Assembly (NCBI GenBank): GCA_024364735.1 | Contig: JAGFNQ010000721.1 | Location: 1-64,000 of the forward strand | Reading direction: 5' to 3' | From: Boesenbergia rotunda | Lineage: Eukaryota; Streptophyta; Magnoliopsida; Zingiberales; Zingiberaceae | DNA length: 64,000 nt | In this document: positions 10,712 through 21,179 of the stretch, piece by piece | Layout: every line of letters starts with the position of its first letter | How positions within the stretch are numbered: position 1 is the stretch's first letter | The notes under the pieces: model-generated | The model's database searches: none | What the model was told of the DNA's origin: nothing | Seen by the model: only the letters and a program-made list of their open reading frames with translations | Made by a program: the position numbers and the translations under genes

Positions 10712-11282
10712 CTTGTTGGACCAGTGCTGTCGATAGAGGGGGGAGGGAATATCGATCGTAAATCTTTCGCAAAAACTTCCGATCGTATACTTACGAATAT
10801 TCGTTCTAAATAGAGCGTTAGTAGCACAACAGAAAATAACACAGAAAAATAAAGACAACACAACTCAGAATGCACACGGGATTTACTTGGTTCCCAACCC
10901 CCCAGGGTCAGTACATCCAAGTCCTAAGCACAGGGACGACCGTCCACTAGTGGTCTCCATTCCGAAATTTCCTGTAATGCCCCAAATTTTCCGCTCTAGC
11001 ATAGTAATAATGGAACATGTGGCCAAGAATAATATTATGAATTTAGGGGGAAAAGTTGTGAATAAAAAAATGTTAGGCATTATCTTGACACGTAGTGGAT
11101 GTGTGATAATTATGCTTAGGTATTATATTTAATGTTATGCTTAAATATCCTACACATGTATGAATGAATAATGATATGCATATGCATGTGTATGAATTAA
11201 ATAAGTAGCATTCTCTAGGTGGGCTTTGGTTATGCGGGCTTGGAAAAAAATAATAAAAGGAAGAGAAAGCAAAAAGAAGAGG

Positions 11283-11372
11283 AGGCGCCAAGGATTGAAC
11301 CTTGGACCTCAAAGAAAAGCTAAGCCTTAAGAATGCATATGTAACCAATTCACCCAGCAGGGGAGTGTTATT
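11283..11372 (-). other. Antisense tRNA-like module in T1
   Basis: On the minus strand: GGGTGAATTGGTTAC (A-box-like), then CCAAGGTTCAATCCTTGG, a 6-bp perfect stem around a B-box-like core. It lies 310-400 bp from the LTR 5' end and is opposite to the element. Confidence 0.5.
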
Positions 11373-12340
11373 AGAAGAGGATGGGAAATTGTAGATAAGT
11401 GGGAAAGAAGATGAAGAGACACAAAAAATTGAAGAGACACCATTAAAGAGGTGCTTGCCTCCTTTACTCACCATAAAAGGCCATGAAGAGGAGGAAATGC
11501 CTAAGGCATTTTCGGCCAAGAAACCCCCCCCCCCTTTCTCTCCACCAAACTCTTCCCCTTCCTCCTCTTCCTCACCGAAATCAAGTCCTTCACCTCCTAG
11601 AGAAAACCGGACCAAAAGAAGAGAAGAACAAGAGGAGTGCTAGAGTTTAAGAGGTCTTTTCTTCTCCAAACTTTGGAGATCTTTTGCGAACATAAGCACA
11701 AGTGGTAAGACTCCCTCACCTGCAACATAATGGCTTTTTATGTGTTTTTATGATTTTTATGTTGCTTGTGATGTTGGGTGAAAGAGAATGGAAGAAAACC
11801 TTGAGGGAAGTTTCGGCCATAAAGGGGTACCCCCCTTTTCTATGTCCAAAAAACTTAAAGGAAGAGTTTATGAAATTGTTACTACCTTTTTGTAATGAAT
11901 ATATGATGGATACATGGTGTTTGAATGCCCTCTATGATGTAAAGGACTTGGAAGAATCCGGCCAAGTCATGAAATGGGTAAATGTTCATGCATGAAGTAG
12001 GCTATTGTTCTAATGATTGTTTCCTTGCTATATAAATGTTTTAGGCAAAGAAATTTTGTGGAATCTATGCTAAGGGACCCCTGTAACGTTCGGCCAAGGG
12101 ACCTTAAATTATGCCGTAAAACAGATTTTTATAGACCTTCATGAAGTTATAGTTAAATCAAGTGATATACATGTGATTGGGTGTTTTATTTCATGATGGA
12201 AATAATTTATACCTTAGGGTCAGTACCTTATCTAAGTTGTTTGAGCCTAAACTCATGCTCCATTCTATGTATTGATATTTAGAAAAATGTTACATGTACC
12301 CATATGCATGATAATCCATAGAACTCTAGATCATACACCT

Positions 12341-13210
12341 AAACTAGTGTTTGGTGAAGTACAAACTACTTTTGTACTTGTGAATGAATTCTTATGAAAA
12401 ATATGCTTTTTTCCCATGTTATGTGAATGATTATGCTATGTAATCCCTATGGTGAGTTTCGACAAATTACAAGAATAAGGGTTAAGAATAGGCTCGAGTA
12501 CACAGCATGCCCCTAAACTAGTGTTTAATGAAGCCTAGACTACCTTTATGCTTGTATATGACCTTAATGGTAAAATATGTTTTTGTTTACATATTATATG
12601 AACTTTTATACCATGTTTTACATACTATGAATATCGGCAAATTACAAGGGTAAGGGTTAAGAATAAGTGCAAGTACGATTCATGCACCCAAACTAAGGTT
12701 TAGTGAAGATTAGTTTACTCTGGTACATGCTAATGATCTCTCATGTAAATTATGTTTTATTTCCATGATTGGATGACTTTCATGCCATGTTATCTAGCTG
12801 TGAATTTCGGACAAATACTGGGATAAGGGTTAAAAATAAGCTCAAGCACAAAACATGCACCTAAACTAGTGTTCAATGAAGCCTAGACTACCCTTGTGCT
12901 TGTATATGATTCCATGTGTAACGTATATTTTTATTTCCATAATTATATGACTTTTATACTATGTCATCCATGCTGTGAATTTTATCCAATTACTAGAATA
13001 AAGGCTAAGAATAAGTTCAAGTACAATTCATGCACCTAAACTAGTGTTTAGTGAAGTCTAGACTACCAGTGTACTTGTAAATGACCTCTTATGTAAAGTA
13101 TGCCTTTATTCCAATGCTATGTGGGTTTTATGCTATGATATCCTTGCTATGAAGTTTCGGCCGACATGTATTAAGATGAGAAAAGAAAGATTAAACTAAC
13201 ATATTGCCTT
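12341..13210 (+). repeat. Five tandem copies of a ~174-bp repeat inside T1
   Basis: The anchor AAACTAGTGTTTNRTGAAG recurs at 12341, 12515, 12690, 12863 and 13038 (spacing 174, 175, 173, 175). Each unit also has TTTCGGCAAATTACNRG and GGGTTAAGAATAAG sections. Confidence 0.9.
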
Positions 13211-13378
13211 GATTAAGACAAACATGTTATATGTGTGATGTATTGATGAAACTAGCATGATGGTTGCTTCACTTACATGTGTTAAAAGAAAGGTCCTTCC
13301 ATGTTTTGCTATTTATGCTAATGATTATGCCATGAAAGTATGCCTATGTTTATGAATGATTGAATGCCTATAGTACGT

Positions 13379-13545
13379 GCAATATGAAAGAAAGAAAGAA
13401 AAAGAAAGAATGCATTTTCTATATATGAAAGTATGCTTATGCTTATGAATGATTGAATGTCTATAGTACATGCAATATGAAAGAAAGAAAGAAAGAAAGG
13501 AATGCATGTTCTATATGAATGAAAGAAAGAAAAGAAAAGAATGCA
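13379..13545 (+). repeat. (GAAA)n microsatellite tracts
   Basis: Three short GAAA/GAAAA tracts (13387, 13480, 13521) separated by a duplicated segment with TATGCYTATG and GAATGATTGAATG. Confidence 0.85.
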
Positions 13546-13673
13546 TATATGTATTTTACTTTAAAGATTGGCTTGTACCGGATCTTGAAAAGATCCACGG
13601 TTCCGGACTACTGATGATGCTGTCCCTAGGCTGAAAGATAGTAAGCCTAGAATGTAGACCCCTGTAGGTCAGG

Positions 13674-13710
13674 ATTAGCTACCTCGCATCCTACATAGGG
13701 GTATGCGCGC
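13674..13710 (+). other. Conserved LTR island GCTACC...GCGCGC (T1)
   Basis: TTAGCTACCTCG, then CATAGGGGTATGCGCGC. The same arrangement is found in T2 (18281-18317, minus), T3 (62531-62566), GypA (3805-3840, minus), GypB (32865-32899, minus) and the solo LTR at 46064 (47445-47480, minus). Confidence 0.75.
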
Positions 13711-13923
13711 AAAAGAAAGAATGGGTACAAAGCCGGGGACCCCAAAGAAGATGATGTATATGATTTTAAAGTATTATTTACTATGTTTTCCAAAGAGCAT
13801 CCTAATGTTTTGAAATGCACATGTTCTATGTTTATATGTCTTCATGTATCTTATGTGCCTTATGAATTTTATGCTATCCATGAAATGTTATATGTTTTAA
13901 AATGCATGCGACGTACGGATTTA

Positions 13924-13981
13924 GTGAGTAGGAAAGAGCTTACTAAGTTTTATACTTATAGTTTGGTTGCTTATGTTGCAG
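13924..13981 (+). other. Conserved intron-like block (T1)
   Basis: 58 nt starting GTGAGTAGG, with CTTACTAAG inside and ending TATGTTGCAG before ATC. Equivalents are in T2 (17629-17691), T3 (63335-63395), GypA (3475-3534), GypB (32473-32533 and 24145-24205) and the solo LTR 46064 (47096-47155). Confidence 0.7.
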
Positions 13982-14582
13982 ATCAACATAGAAATTTCTG
14001 AGGAATGGGCAGCTGCAGGAAGGGCTAATGTGTATGGTGGTGACTTGACTGATCGATCCACTTTAGTGCCATCTATAGACTTAGTTCTTATTTCTAATAA
14101 GACATATGTTGCTACTTTATGCATGATACTTGCTAGTTCTTTTGGAGTTTATTTAACTATGGATGCTATTAGATGTTATATGATGTTATTACTTCCTTAT
14201 CGTTGCATATGCTTTTAGTTATGTTTCATTTCCGCTGCAATGTTAGATTCATACGCAATGATATAAGTAAGTAAGAAAAAAAAAGGGTTAAAGGTAACGT
14301 GCCGCCTAACGGTAAGGGGCGGGCGTTACATTTCCGGAGGCGGAGAAACCCGTCTTACAGTGCAAGAGTTACAAACAAAATGATAGATAAATTGAAATGC
14401 AAAATGTAAACTCAAACCGAATAAACAGAATTGAAACTCGGCCGATCTGGACTTCCGAAGTGCCGCGCACTTCCTCCTGGAGACTCCTGGTCGTAGAGCT
14501 TCGTCGTTAGCGCTTTGTCGTCACTTGGGAAGCTTAGAATGGTTTTGGAAAATTATGTTCTGAGTTGAGGGGTCGAAGCCCC

Positions 14583-14876
14583 TTTTATAGCCTTCATTGG
14601 GGCACCTGTGTTGAAGGGGGCGCCTCATAGAGCTTGGTCAAAGCTTATCTCCGCGCCGAACTCGCCGCAGCCGATAAAGCTCTTGACCAAGGCGCCCTGG
14701 ACCATTGAGGCGCCTCAAAAGGCTTGGTTAAACCTCATCTTCGCGCTTAACTCGCAGCAGTAGATAAGGCCTTTGACTAGGGTGCATGTGTTCATTGAGG
14801 CGCCTCATTTAACACAGGCACCTCCTTCAATGAGGCGCCTAGCTTCATTAGGGTGCCTCCTTCAATGGGGGCGCTT
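14583..14876 (-). promoter_or_regulatory. X1 LTR promoter region: TATA box and phased AGGCGCCT/GGGCGCCT array
   Basis: CTATAAAAGG on the minus strand (14581-14590 region). Upstream of it, on the right, are palindrome-like units starting at 14600, 14618, 14690, 14708, 14780, 14798, 14816, 14833, 14851 and 14869. Successive members are 18 bp apart (17 once). Several units are degenerate (GGGCACCT, GGGTGCAT). Same layout as in Y. Confidence 0.8.
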
Positions 14877-15097
14877 AGCAGCCTGGCTTCCAGCCACGTT
14901 GTGTGTTCTTTGCCTGATTTGTCTTCCATTCTAGGTACCTGCAAGATACATAAATACAAAGCAAACACATATACAACCTTAGCCTTAGCGAATTGGTTCT
15001 GACTTCGGATTTCTACGAAACCCTAAGTCAAACCGACGTCTAATGTACCCTTCCGGGGGAACGCGCCTTTCACCTACTCTTTTCAGGAGAAGTTTTG

Positions 15098-15455
15098 CCA
15101 ACTAGTCCATTCGGTTGGACTTTTACTTGGCCTTCGATACTCTCAGATCTCGAGACGTCTGAACCTCGACTCGTCTCTACTTATGTCCTTAGTCATCGCT
15201 CAGCTATGTTGCTCAATCCCTCGGACCAAGACTTCGTGCCCAAACCCTAGGTCCAGGACTTAGTGCCTAACTTCACTCATTAGGACTTTTGCCCAATTCC
15301 TCGAACTAGGTCTTCGTGCTAAACCCTTGGGCAGGACTTAGTGCCCAATTCCAGGAACCAGGACTTAGTGCCCAGCTTCACTCACCAGGTCTTAATGCCC
15401 AGCTTCACTCACCAGGTCTTATTGCCCAATTCTTAGAACCAGGACTTAGTGCCTA
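15098..15455 (-). repeat. Hairpin array in X1 LTR
   Basis: Degenerate repeats that fold on the element strand: CCTAATGAGTGAAGTTAGG, CCTGGTGAGTGAAGCTGGG (paired only with G.U), CCTAGTTCGAGGAATTGGG. It sits at the same relative place as the Y hairpin array but with different loops. Confidence 0.7.
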
Positions 15456-15596
15456 GGTTAACTAGGACTTTGGTTCATTTTGTTACTCCTCTCTTGACTA
15501 CCCTTCCCTTGTTCAGTGTATCACTGACTTAAGCATATTGTCAAACATTGAAACATTTAGAGGAGGACATCACTGATGCATCTTGCACCAACAAAT

Positions 15597-16113
15597 GATT
15601 CTTTAACCATAGTGATGAAGTCTCAAAATGGTATGTTGCTTTGACACCTCATGCTACAAAAGAAATAGATTCAAGGAGAGAGAAAGTTAGAGCATATAAG
15701 GTTCACCCGTACTCTCAATCAGAAATGGAAGTAGAGACATGGGGCGCTTCATACATTGTTGATTTGGAAAAAAAATATTGTCAATGTGGGGAGTTTCAAA
15801 ATTTAGGACTCCCTTGCTCACATACTATTGCCGTCATCATTCACCGGAACATGGATACACTCCCAAATTGTGAGCATTATTTTTATTCACAAAATTAAAA
15901 TGCCATTTACATGGATTGTATTTACCCTTGTCGAAGCAAGGAGTTTTGGCCCAGGGGCGTAAACAACATTATAATTCTATGTCCCCGTAGCCTTGTGCAA
16001 CCCGGTAGATGAAAGAAGGCACGGATTGAGTCGAGACACAATGGGAAGGTAAACCTCAAATGCAGCCACTGTAAACAACTTGGCCATAATCGAAGGACTT
16101 GTAGAATGCCGCC
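15597..16113 (+). pseudogene. MULE (Mutator-like) transposase C-terminal relic
   Basis: One plus-strand frame codes for KWYVALTPHATKEIDSRREK, then a SWIM zinc finger with CQCGEFQNLGLPCSH (CxCxnCxH), then PRSLVQPGR and a CCHC knuckle CSHCKQLGHNRRTC. These are, in order, the C-terminal parts of plant MULE/MuDR transposases. Two in-frame stops interrupt it (TAA just after YFYSQN near 15896, TGA after VQPGR near 16011). The catalytic DDE part is missing; the left end is cut by X1 and the right end by X2. This is the oldest recognisable layer here. Confidence 0.9.
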
Positions 16114-16862
16114 TGTGGGGACCGGTGTCGTCAATAGGGGGGGTGAATATCGACTTGTAAAAAACTTTGGGAAACTTGTCTTTCGATCGTTCATTCTAGA
16201 TATAGAGTTAGTGCGCAGTGAAAAATAGAAATAACGAAAAATAAAACGACACAGATGACAAGCGGGTTTTACTTGATTCCCAACCCCCCAGGTTCAGTAT
16301 GTCCAAGTCCTAAGCACGGGAAGCGCCTGCCCACTAATGGTATCCTTTCCGGACTTTTTGGAGGCAGAGAAACCCGTCTTACAGTTCATGTTTCACAATA
16401 AAAAATAATATGGAAATTAAGTACATAAAAGTAATAGCAAACCAAAATAGAAAAGTTGAAGACTCGGCCGATCTGGAACTCCGAAGTGTCGCACACTTCC
16501 TCCTGGAGCCTCCTTGGTCGCAAAGCTTCGTTTCTAGCACTTGGTTGCCACTCAGAATTCTTAGAATGATGTTCTGAGTTGAGGGGTCGAACCCCTTTAT
16601 ATAGTCATGTCTAGGGCGCTTGTGTTGCTATAGGGCGCCTCACAAGCCTTGGTCAAACCTCATCCTCGCGCCAAACTCGCAGCAGCAATAGAATCCCCTT
16701 CCCAGATGCCTAGGACCTTCCCAGGTGCCTGGGACAGGCTTGCTCAGTCCAGGGCACCCGCAAGGTCTAGGGCGCCTGTATTGATACAGGCGCCCTAGAC
16801 AGCCTTCCATACAACCTTTTCTTCTTTGTTAGCTATTCTGTCTTGCCTTCAACTTTGGGTAC
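16114..16862 (-). repeat. X2 3' LTR, part 1 (left part)
   Basis: Starts TGTGGGGACCGG and is colinear with the X1 LTR (GGGGGGTGAATATCGAC, PBS-distal end). It has a TATA box (TATATAAAGG, minus, near 16595) and GGGCGCCT-type units at about 16617-16800. It is interrupted at 16862 by AthN; the TSD is GGTAC (16858-16862). Confidence 0.85.
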
Positions 16863-17839
16863 TGATAACTACCATTTTGATGATAAATTTAGGCTCTCAA
16901 ATCTATGTTTTGATCCACTTTTATATGCTTAAGTTTGCATTTATATTAGGTTTCATGAATTCTTTCTATATTTGAGATATTTTGGCACTTAAATTTGAAT
17001 CTAATTTTGTAGGTTTTGAATGAGCATGGACCTAGATCAGATTGAGTCAAACTTGAGTCAGAATTGACTTTGATCAAGGGGATCAAGAGATGGATCAATG
17101 TGGGCCGCCCGATCAAGAAACGGCTAGATCTGAGCCATCTATCATCTGCTGACCAATCCGAGCTCAAGTTAAAGTTAATCTATGTAGCGCCCGCCTTTTT
17201 CCCACACCTCGTGGTGTGGCGAGAGAGGTGGCGTTACGCTAAACATACATGTACTTAAACAATATCTTAATGCAGCGGAATCATCATTTTTTTTTTCTAA
17301 ACATGCTCTTAACCATACAACTAATACATGAAATATCTATACGTGCCTAAACTTGTCATTCATAAACTCATATGCATAGCATCATAACTTAACTGTTCCA
17401 TAACTTATTCATCATTTCATAGGTAGCATGTACTTATCCATAAATGTAGCATCATGAGTCTTAAGTCACCCATTAGTCATAACCATAAAACATAGCATAA
17501 AATTTAAGAACATTGCCACACCCAAGACATGCATTATGTATGAATATAGAATCTTTTGCCAAGTCACTGCCACACACACACATGCTTCTGCCTCCCCTGC
17601 GGCTTCCCTTAATAGCTTCTTGGTTGATCTGCGGTACAAGGAAAATAAAACTATAAGCATATAGGCTTAGTAAAACCCCTTTCCTACTCACTAAAACCAT
17701 ACGTTGTTTCAACATAAACATATCAAACATCTGACATAACATAACTTCGAGCATAAACATAAGCATAGTCATACTTGGCATAAATGAACATACATGAACA
17801 TGACTTAATATATCAAGCAACGTATACATGACATAAAGC

Positions 17840-18110
17840 ATACCTACATGAACGTGAAACATACTTATACATGGCATAATTCTTAGCATACATGAACATA
17901 ATGCATACTCATACATGACATAATTCCTAGCATACATGAACATAATGCATACTCATACATGACATAATTCCTAGCATACATGAACATAATGCATACTTAT
18001 ACATGACATAATTCTTAGCATACATGAACATAAGACATACTTATACATAACATAATTCCTAGCATACATGAACATAAGGCATACTTATACATGAAATAAA
18101 ATATGAGCAT
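17840..18110 (-). repeat. ~60-bp tandem repeats in T2
   Basis: About five units containing CATACATGAACATAANGCATA and ACATGACATAATTCNTAG. Equivalent, diverged repeats are in T3 near 62820-63260. Confidence 0.8.
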
Positions 18111-20063
18111 AAACACAACATAAAATATACTTACCTTGGCGCGATGCATAATATGGATGTATGAATGAGTCTAATGCATTTACTACGTAAGATGCTTAGT
18201 TTTGAAATCATACTTTTAAATGCTTAACATAAACATAACTTCATTGGGGTCCCCGGCTTGTACCACATACATACATCATAAGCGCGCATCCCTAAGTAAA
18301 TATGAGGTAGCTAGCCTCAACCTACTAGGGTAAGGACAACATAGTCGGTAGTCCTAGAACCGGAGCGTTCTTAAGGTGCCCATCCCTGTTGCACAGCTTC
18401 GGTAGTGCCAGAACCATGGATAGCATAGTCGGTAGTCCAGAACCGGGGCATTCTTAAGGTGCCCATCCCTTGGACCCTTACTTCAGTCCGGTACAAGCCT
18501 TATACATAAAAATAAACATGCATGCTTCATCATTCATACTTGTCATTCATACTTATTTCATATCATCGTTATGCCTTCATCATTCATACTTATCATTCAT
18601 ACTTATCATACATACTTAAGGCATAACCATCAACTTCATTCATACTTATCATTCTTTATTCACATAATAGGACATACATGCATAATCATGGTTCTAGTCA
18701 TAACCTTATCCGGGTTCATCAAGCTTGCACAATCATGATACATAATAAACATACACCTCATACATGATACATTTCATCTAGCGTACATAATCCTAGTATT
18801 CATCATAAGACATGGATGATAAGCTACATATAAACCTAACACCTACTACTAGGGTTCATAGCATTCATCATAAAACATGTATATATATATATCATCATGA
18901 TTCATAAATCCATTATAAGCATTTATCAATATTCATGCATCATCATATTTATCATAATCTACTTCTACATCAATTACATGTATTCATGGCATATGATCTA
19001 AATATTCATGATTAAAACATCACCTAACATCAACCATACAAAGTCATGTTATATAACACATAAACTAGGATTTTAGTCACATGGAGGCCCTTACATCATG
19101 CTTAAAAATGCACTAGCATCATGGTAACTTATAACATACATTCTTGAGACCCAAACCCAAACCAAACCCTAAGTTTGGGGTCTTGGCCGAAACTTGAAGG
19201 AGGTCTAAATTCATAGAAAATTTTCCTAGGTTAAGATTAACATCCTATACCTTGCATATCATACCATGGAAGACCAATTTAGCCCTTGGTTGGATTTAAC
19301 ATTAAGCCTTAGCCCTAGTCCAGGACTTGGCCGAAACCTGTAAGAGTAATAAACTCATAGAAAATTTATACAAATCACTACTTTCATCCATACTATATCA
19401 TAACAAGACATACTAAGCATGCTTGGAGAATTGAAGATTAAACCTATGTCTAATCTTGAAAGTGGCCGAAACCCTAAGGGGTTCTTAGGGTGCCCTAAAA
19501 CTTCAAACATCATGCTTTTATACTTCACCTATCATATTTAACCATTTGCAAATATAAATCAAGTCTTTAACATGATTTCTAGCCCAAGATGTGTCTTGGC
19601 CGAAACCTTCATGCCCTTTCCATGGGTTTTCCCTTTTTTTTTCTTTCCCAACATATCATGCCAATAAGACTTAGATCATGACATATAACTTTGAAAGCTA
19701 TCATACCACAGGTGAGAGGGATTTACCTTCCTTGATCTTGCTTACAACTTTGGATAAAAGATAACAAGAGAACCTCCTTGTCTCTAAATTCTCCTTAGTC
19801 CTTGTATCCTTGTAGGGGGGCCTTAGATCTTCCAAATAGAGTCCTTGGTGGAACTTTTCTCAATGGGGAGAGCACCTTGAATTTTCGGCCAAAGCAAGGA
19901 GGAAGAAGGAATGAAGAAGAGAGGGAAGTTGTAACTTCCTTTCCCTATTTATATCATTTTGAAAAGGGGTAAATGAAGAGTCATGGTGCCTCTTCCCTTG
20001 ATGACTCTTCATTTCCTACACCTTAACTAATATCCACTTCATTCCCTCATAGCACTCCCTTGT

Positions 20064-20121
20064 TAGGTGAATTGGTTAGTGCATGCATGGTTGTAGACTA
20101 GGTCCAAGGTTCAATCCTTGG
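20064..20121 (+). other. Antisense tRNA-like module in T2
   Basis: TAGGTGAATTGGTTAG (20064-20079) resembles an A box. CCAAGGTTCAATCCTTGG (20104-20121) holds a B-box-like GGTTCAATCC in a perfect 6-bp stem. It is opposite to the element and 320-380 bp from its 5' end. Confidence 0.5.
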
Positions 20122-21096
20122 TGCATGCACTAATTTTCTATTTTCTTTTTAATTTATTTCCTATTATTTTCGAAAATTCCTTAAAAATTCCCCCATAATT
20201 ATGTTAATATTTTTCATTACAATCCATCTATTTTTATATTAAATTCTACTTAAAACCACCCATGATAATGGCACTAGAAGCCCCTATAAGGCCCCTTAGT
20301 ACTTAGTTTCTCTCAATTTAAATGAGAGAACCTTGGGTTTCTAGGCTAAGGTTCGTACTGATATTTCTAGATCCTTCGGAAAATTATCTAGACATGCTTA
20401 ATATTTGAAAGAAAATATTAAGAGAATTTTCCGGATCGTTACAATCTAGACCATAGATCAAGATCTGAAGATTTGGTCCCAATCAAAGGTCATCCAGCGT
20501 TGGATCGAGCTTAAGGGGAGCCTAAACCGTCCATTCAAAGATCAGAGAAATCTGAACCATCCATTTTAGATCTGGACCATCCCAGCTGAGGAAGAGTAGA
20601 TCAGGACCATTGATCAAGATCTGGGAAGTTTGGTTTAGATATGAGATGATCCAGCCGTCCGATGAGGCAAGGAAGATCACAGCCGTCCAATTTCAAATGG
20701 AATAATTTAAATCGAACTTCTTCTCCGCCAGTTCGAGGTCGTCGTCGCGTCTTCGCCAGATCCAGTTTTTCTCCGTTCTTCGTTTCTTCATCGTTTTCTT
20801 CAGCATTTTCTTCTTAGTTTTTGGAGGCGACCACATCAGATCTGTTTATTGCAAGATTTTAGATCATCGAGGTAAGATTTCCAGTTCAGTTTTGCAAACC
20901 AATTCTCGCAGCTGAAGGATCTACGGTGAGGGTTTCGCCGGAGCTGCTGTCATTGCCGATTGATCCTTGTTGATCTGGATCCCATCAGAAGGAGCTATCG
21001 AAACTTCAGAGGGGTTCTCGGAAGCATTTCGATTGTTCCAGAGCTTTATCGCCATTCAGACAATCGAGAAGGAAGCAATCGGTTCAGCTACTGACC

Positions 21097-21179
21097 GATC
21101 ACGGTGACCAGACAGAGATGCCTCTGATCGGTCCCATGACCGATCAGAAGAGGACCTGATCGGTCAGTTGACCGATCAG
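21097..21179. repeat. GATC-centred inverted arms every 16 bp (AthN 5' LTR)
   Basis: CTGATCGGTC alternates with GACCGATCAG; GATC falls at 21126, 21142, 21158 and 21174, with an outlier at 21097. The 3' LTR repeats this near 49323-49378. Confidence 0.92.

Larger units (their letters stand above)
5786..10713 (-). mobile_element. X1 internal region (non-autonomous, copia/Sirevirus-like termini)
   Basis: Internal part of X1, read right to left from the primer site at 10700-10711. It holds a zinc-knuckle and Asn/Asp-rich coding relic (10600 to about 8240, cut by solo LTR Y2), an AT-rich block (7745-8240), then about 2 kb of non-coding sequence. Conserved blocks at 7090-7150, 7260-7530 and 6170-6650 recur in X2 at 52340-52420, 52540-52805 and 51400-51900. 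No protease, integrase, RT or RNase H was found. Its 3' end was cut by Y1 at 5785. Confidence 0.75.
10973..14330 (+). mobile_element. T1: gypsy-type solo LTR
   Basis: 3358 bp from TGTAATGCCCC to GGGCGGGCGTTACA with perfect TSD TTTCC (10968-10972 and 14331-14335). It has no internal region, so it is a solo LTR. It is related to 17183-20443 and 60141-63736 only through short islands. It contains the antisense tRNA-like module (11283-11372), 174-bp tandem repeats (12341-13210), the GCTAGCTACC/GCGCGC island (13674-13710) and the intron-like block (13924-13981). Confidence 0.95.
10714..15593 (-). repeat. 5' LTR of X1, interrupted by a solo LTR
   Basis: Ends TGTTGGACCAG (left) and CTTGCACCAACA (right). 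Without the insert (10973-14330) it is about 1.5 kb. It is related to the Y LTRs: same ends, same order of hairpin array, palindromes and TATA box. A homologous copy is the X2 LTR. Confidence 0.9.
17183..20443 (-). mobile_element. T2: gypsy-type solo LTR
   Basis: 3261 bp, TGTAGCGCCCGCC to CCGGATCGTTACA on the plus strand, TSD ATCTA (17178-17182 and 20444-20448). The 3' LTR of AthN has the empty site (48652-48656). It contains the intron-like block (17629-17691), short tandem repeats (17840-18110), a duplicated segment with GGTAGTCC-AGAACCGG (18340-18480), the GCGCGC island (18281-18317), a TATA box (TATAAATAG, minus, 19945-19953) and the tRNA-like module. Confidence 0.96.

Noticed and set aside
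11073..11615. 180-codon minus-strand frame
   Set aside because: Antisense to solo LTR T1, low-complexity Ser/Phe/Gly translation from a pyrimidine-rich leader-like tract.
15595..16113. One element with X LTRs on both sides and a captured MULE gene
   Set aside because: A primer site belongs to the left side of X1 (10700-10711) and a polypurine tract to the right side of X2 (50563-50576). The MULE segment is therefore outside both elements, not their internal region.
20064..20121. Functional tRNA gene
   Set aside because: No acceptor stem or anticodon arm could be assembled, and the motif recurs within LTRs; kept only as a tRNA-like module.
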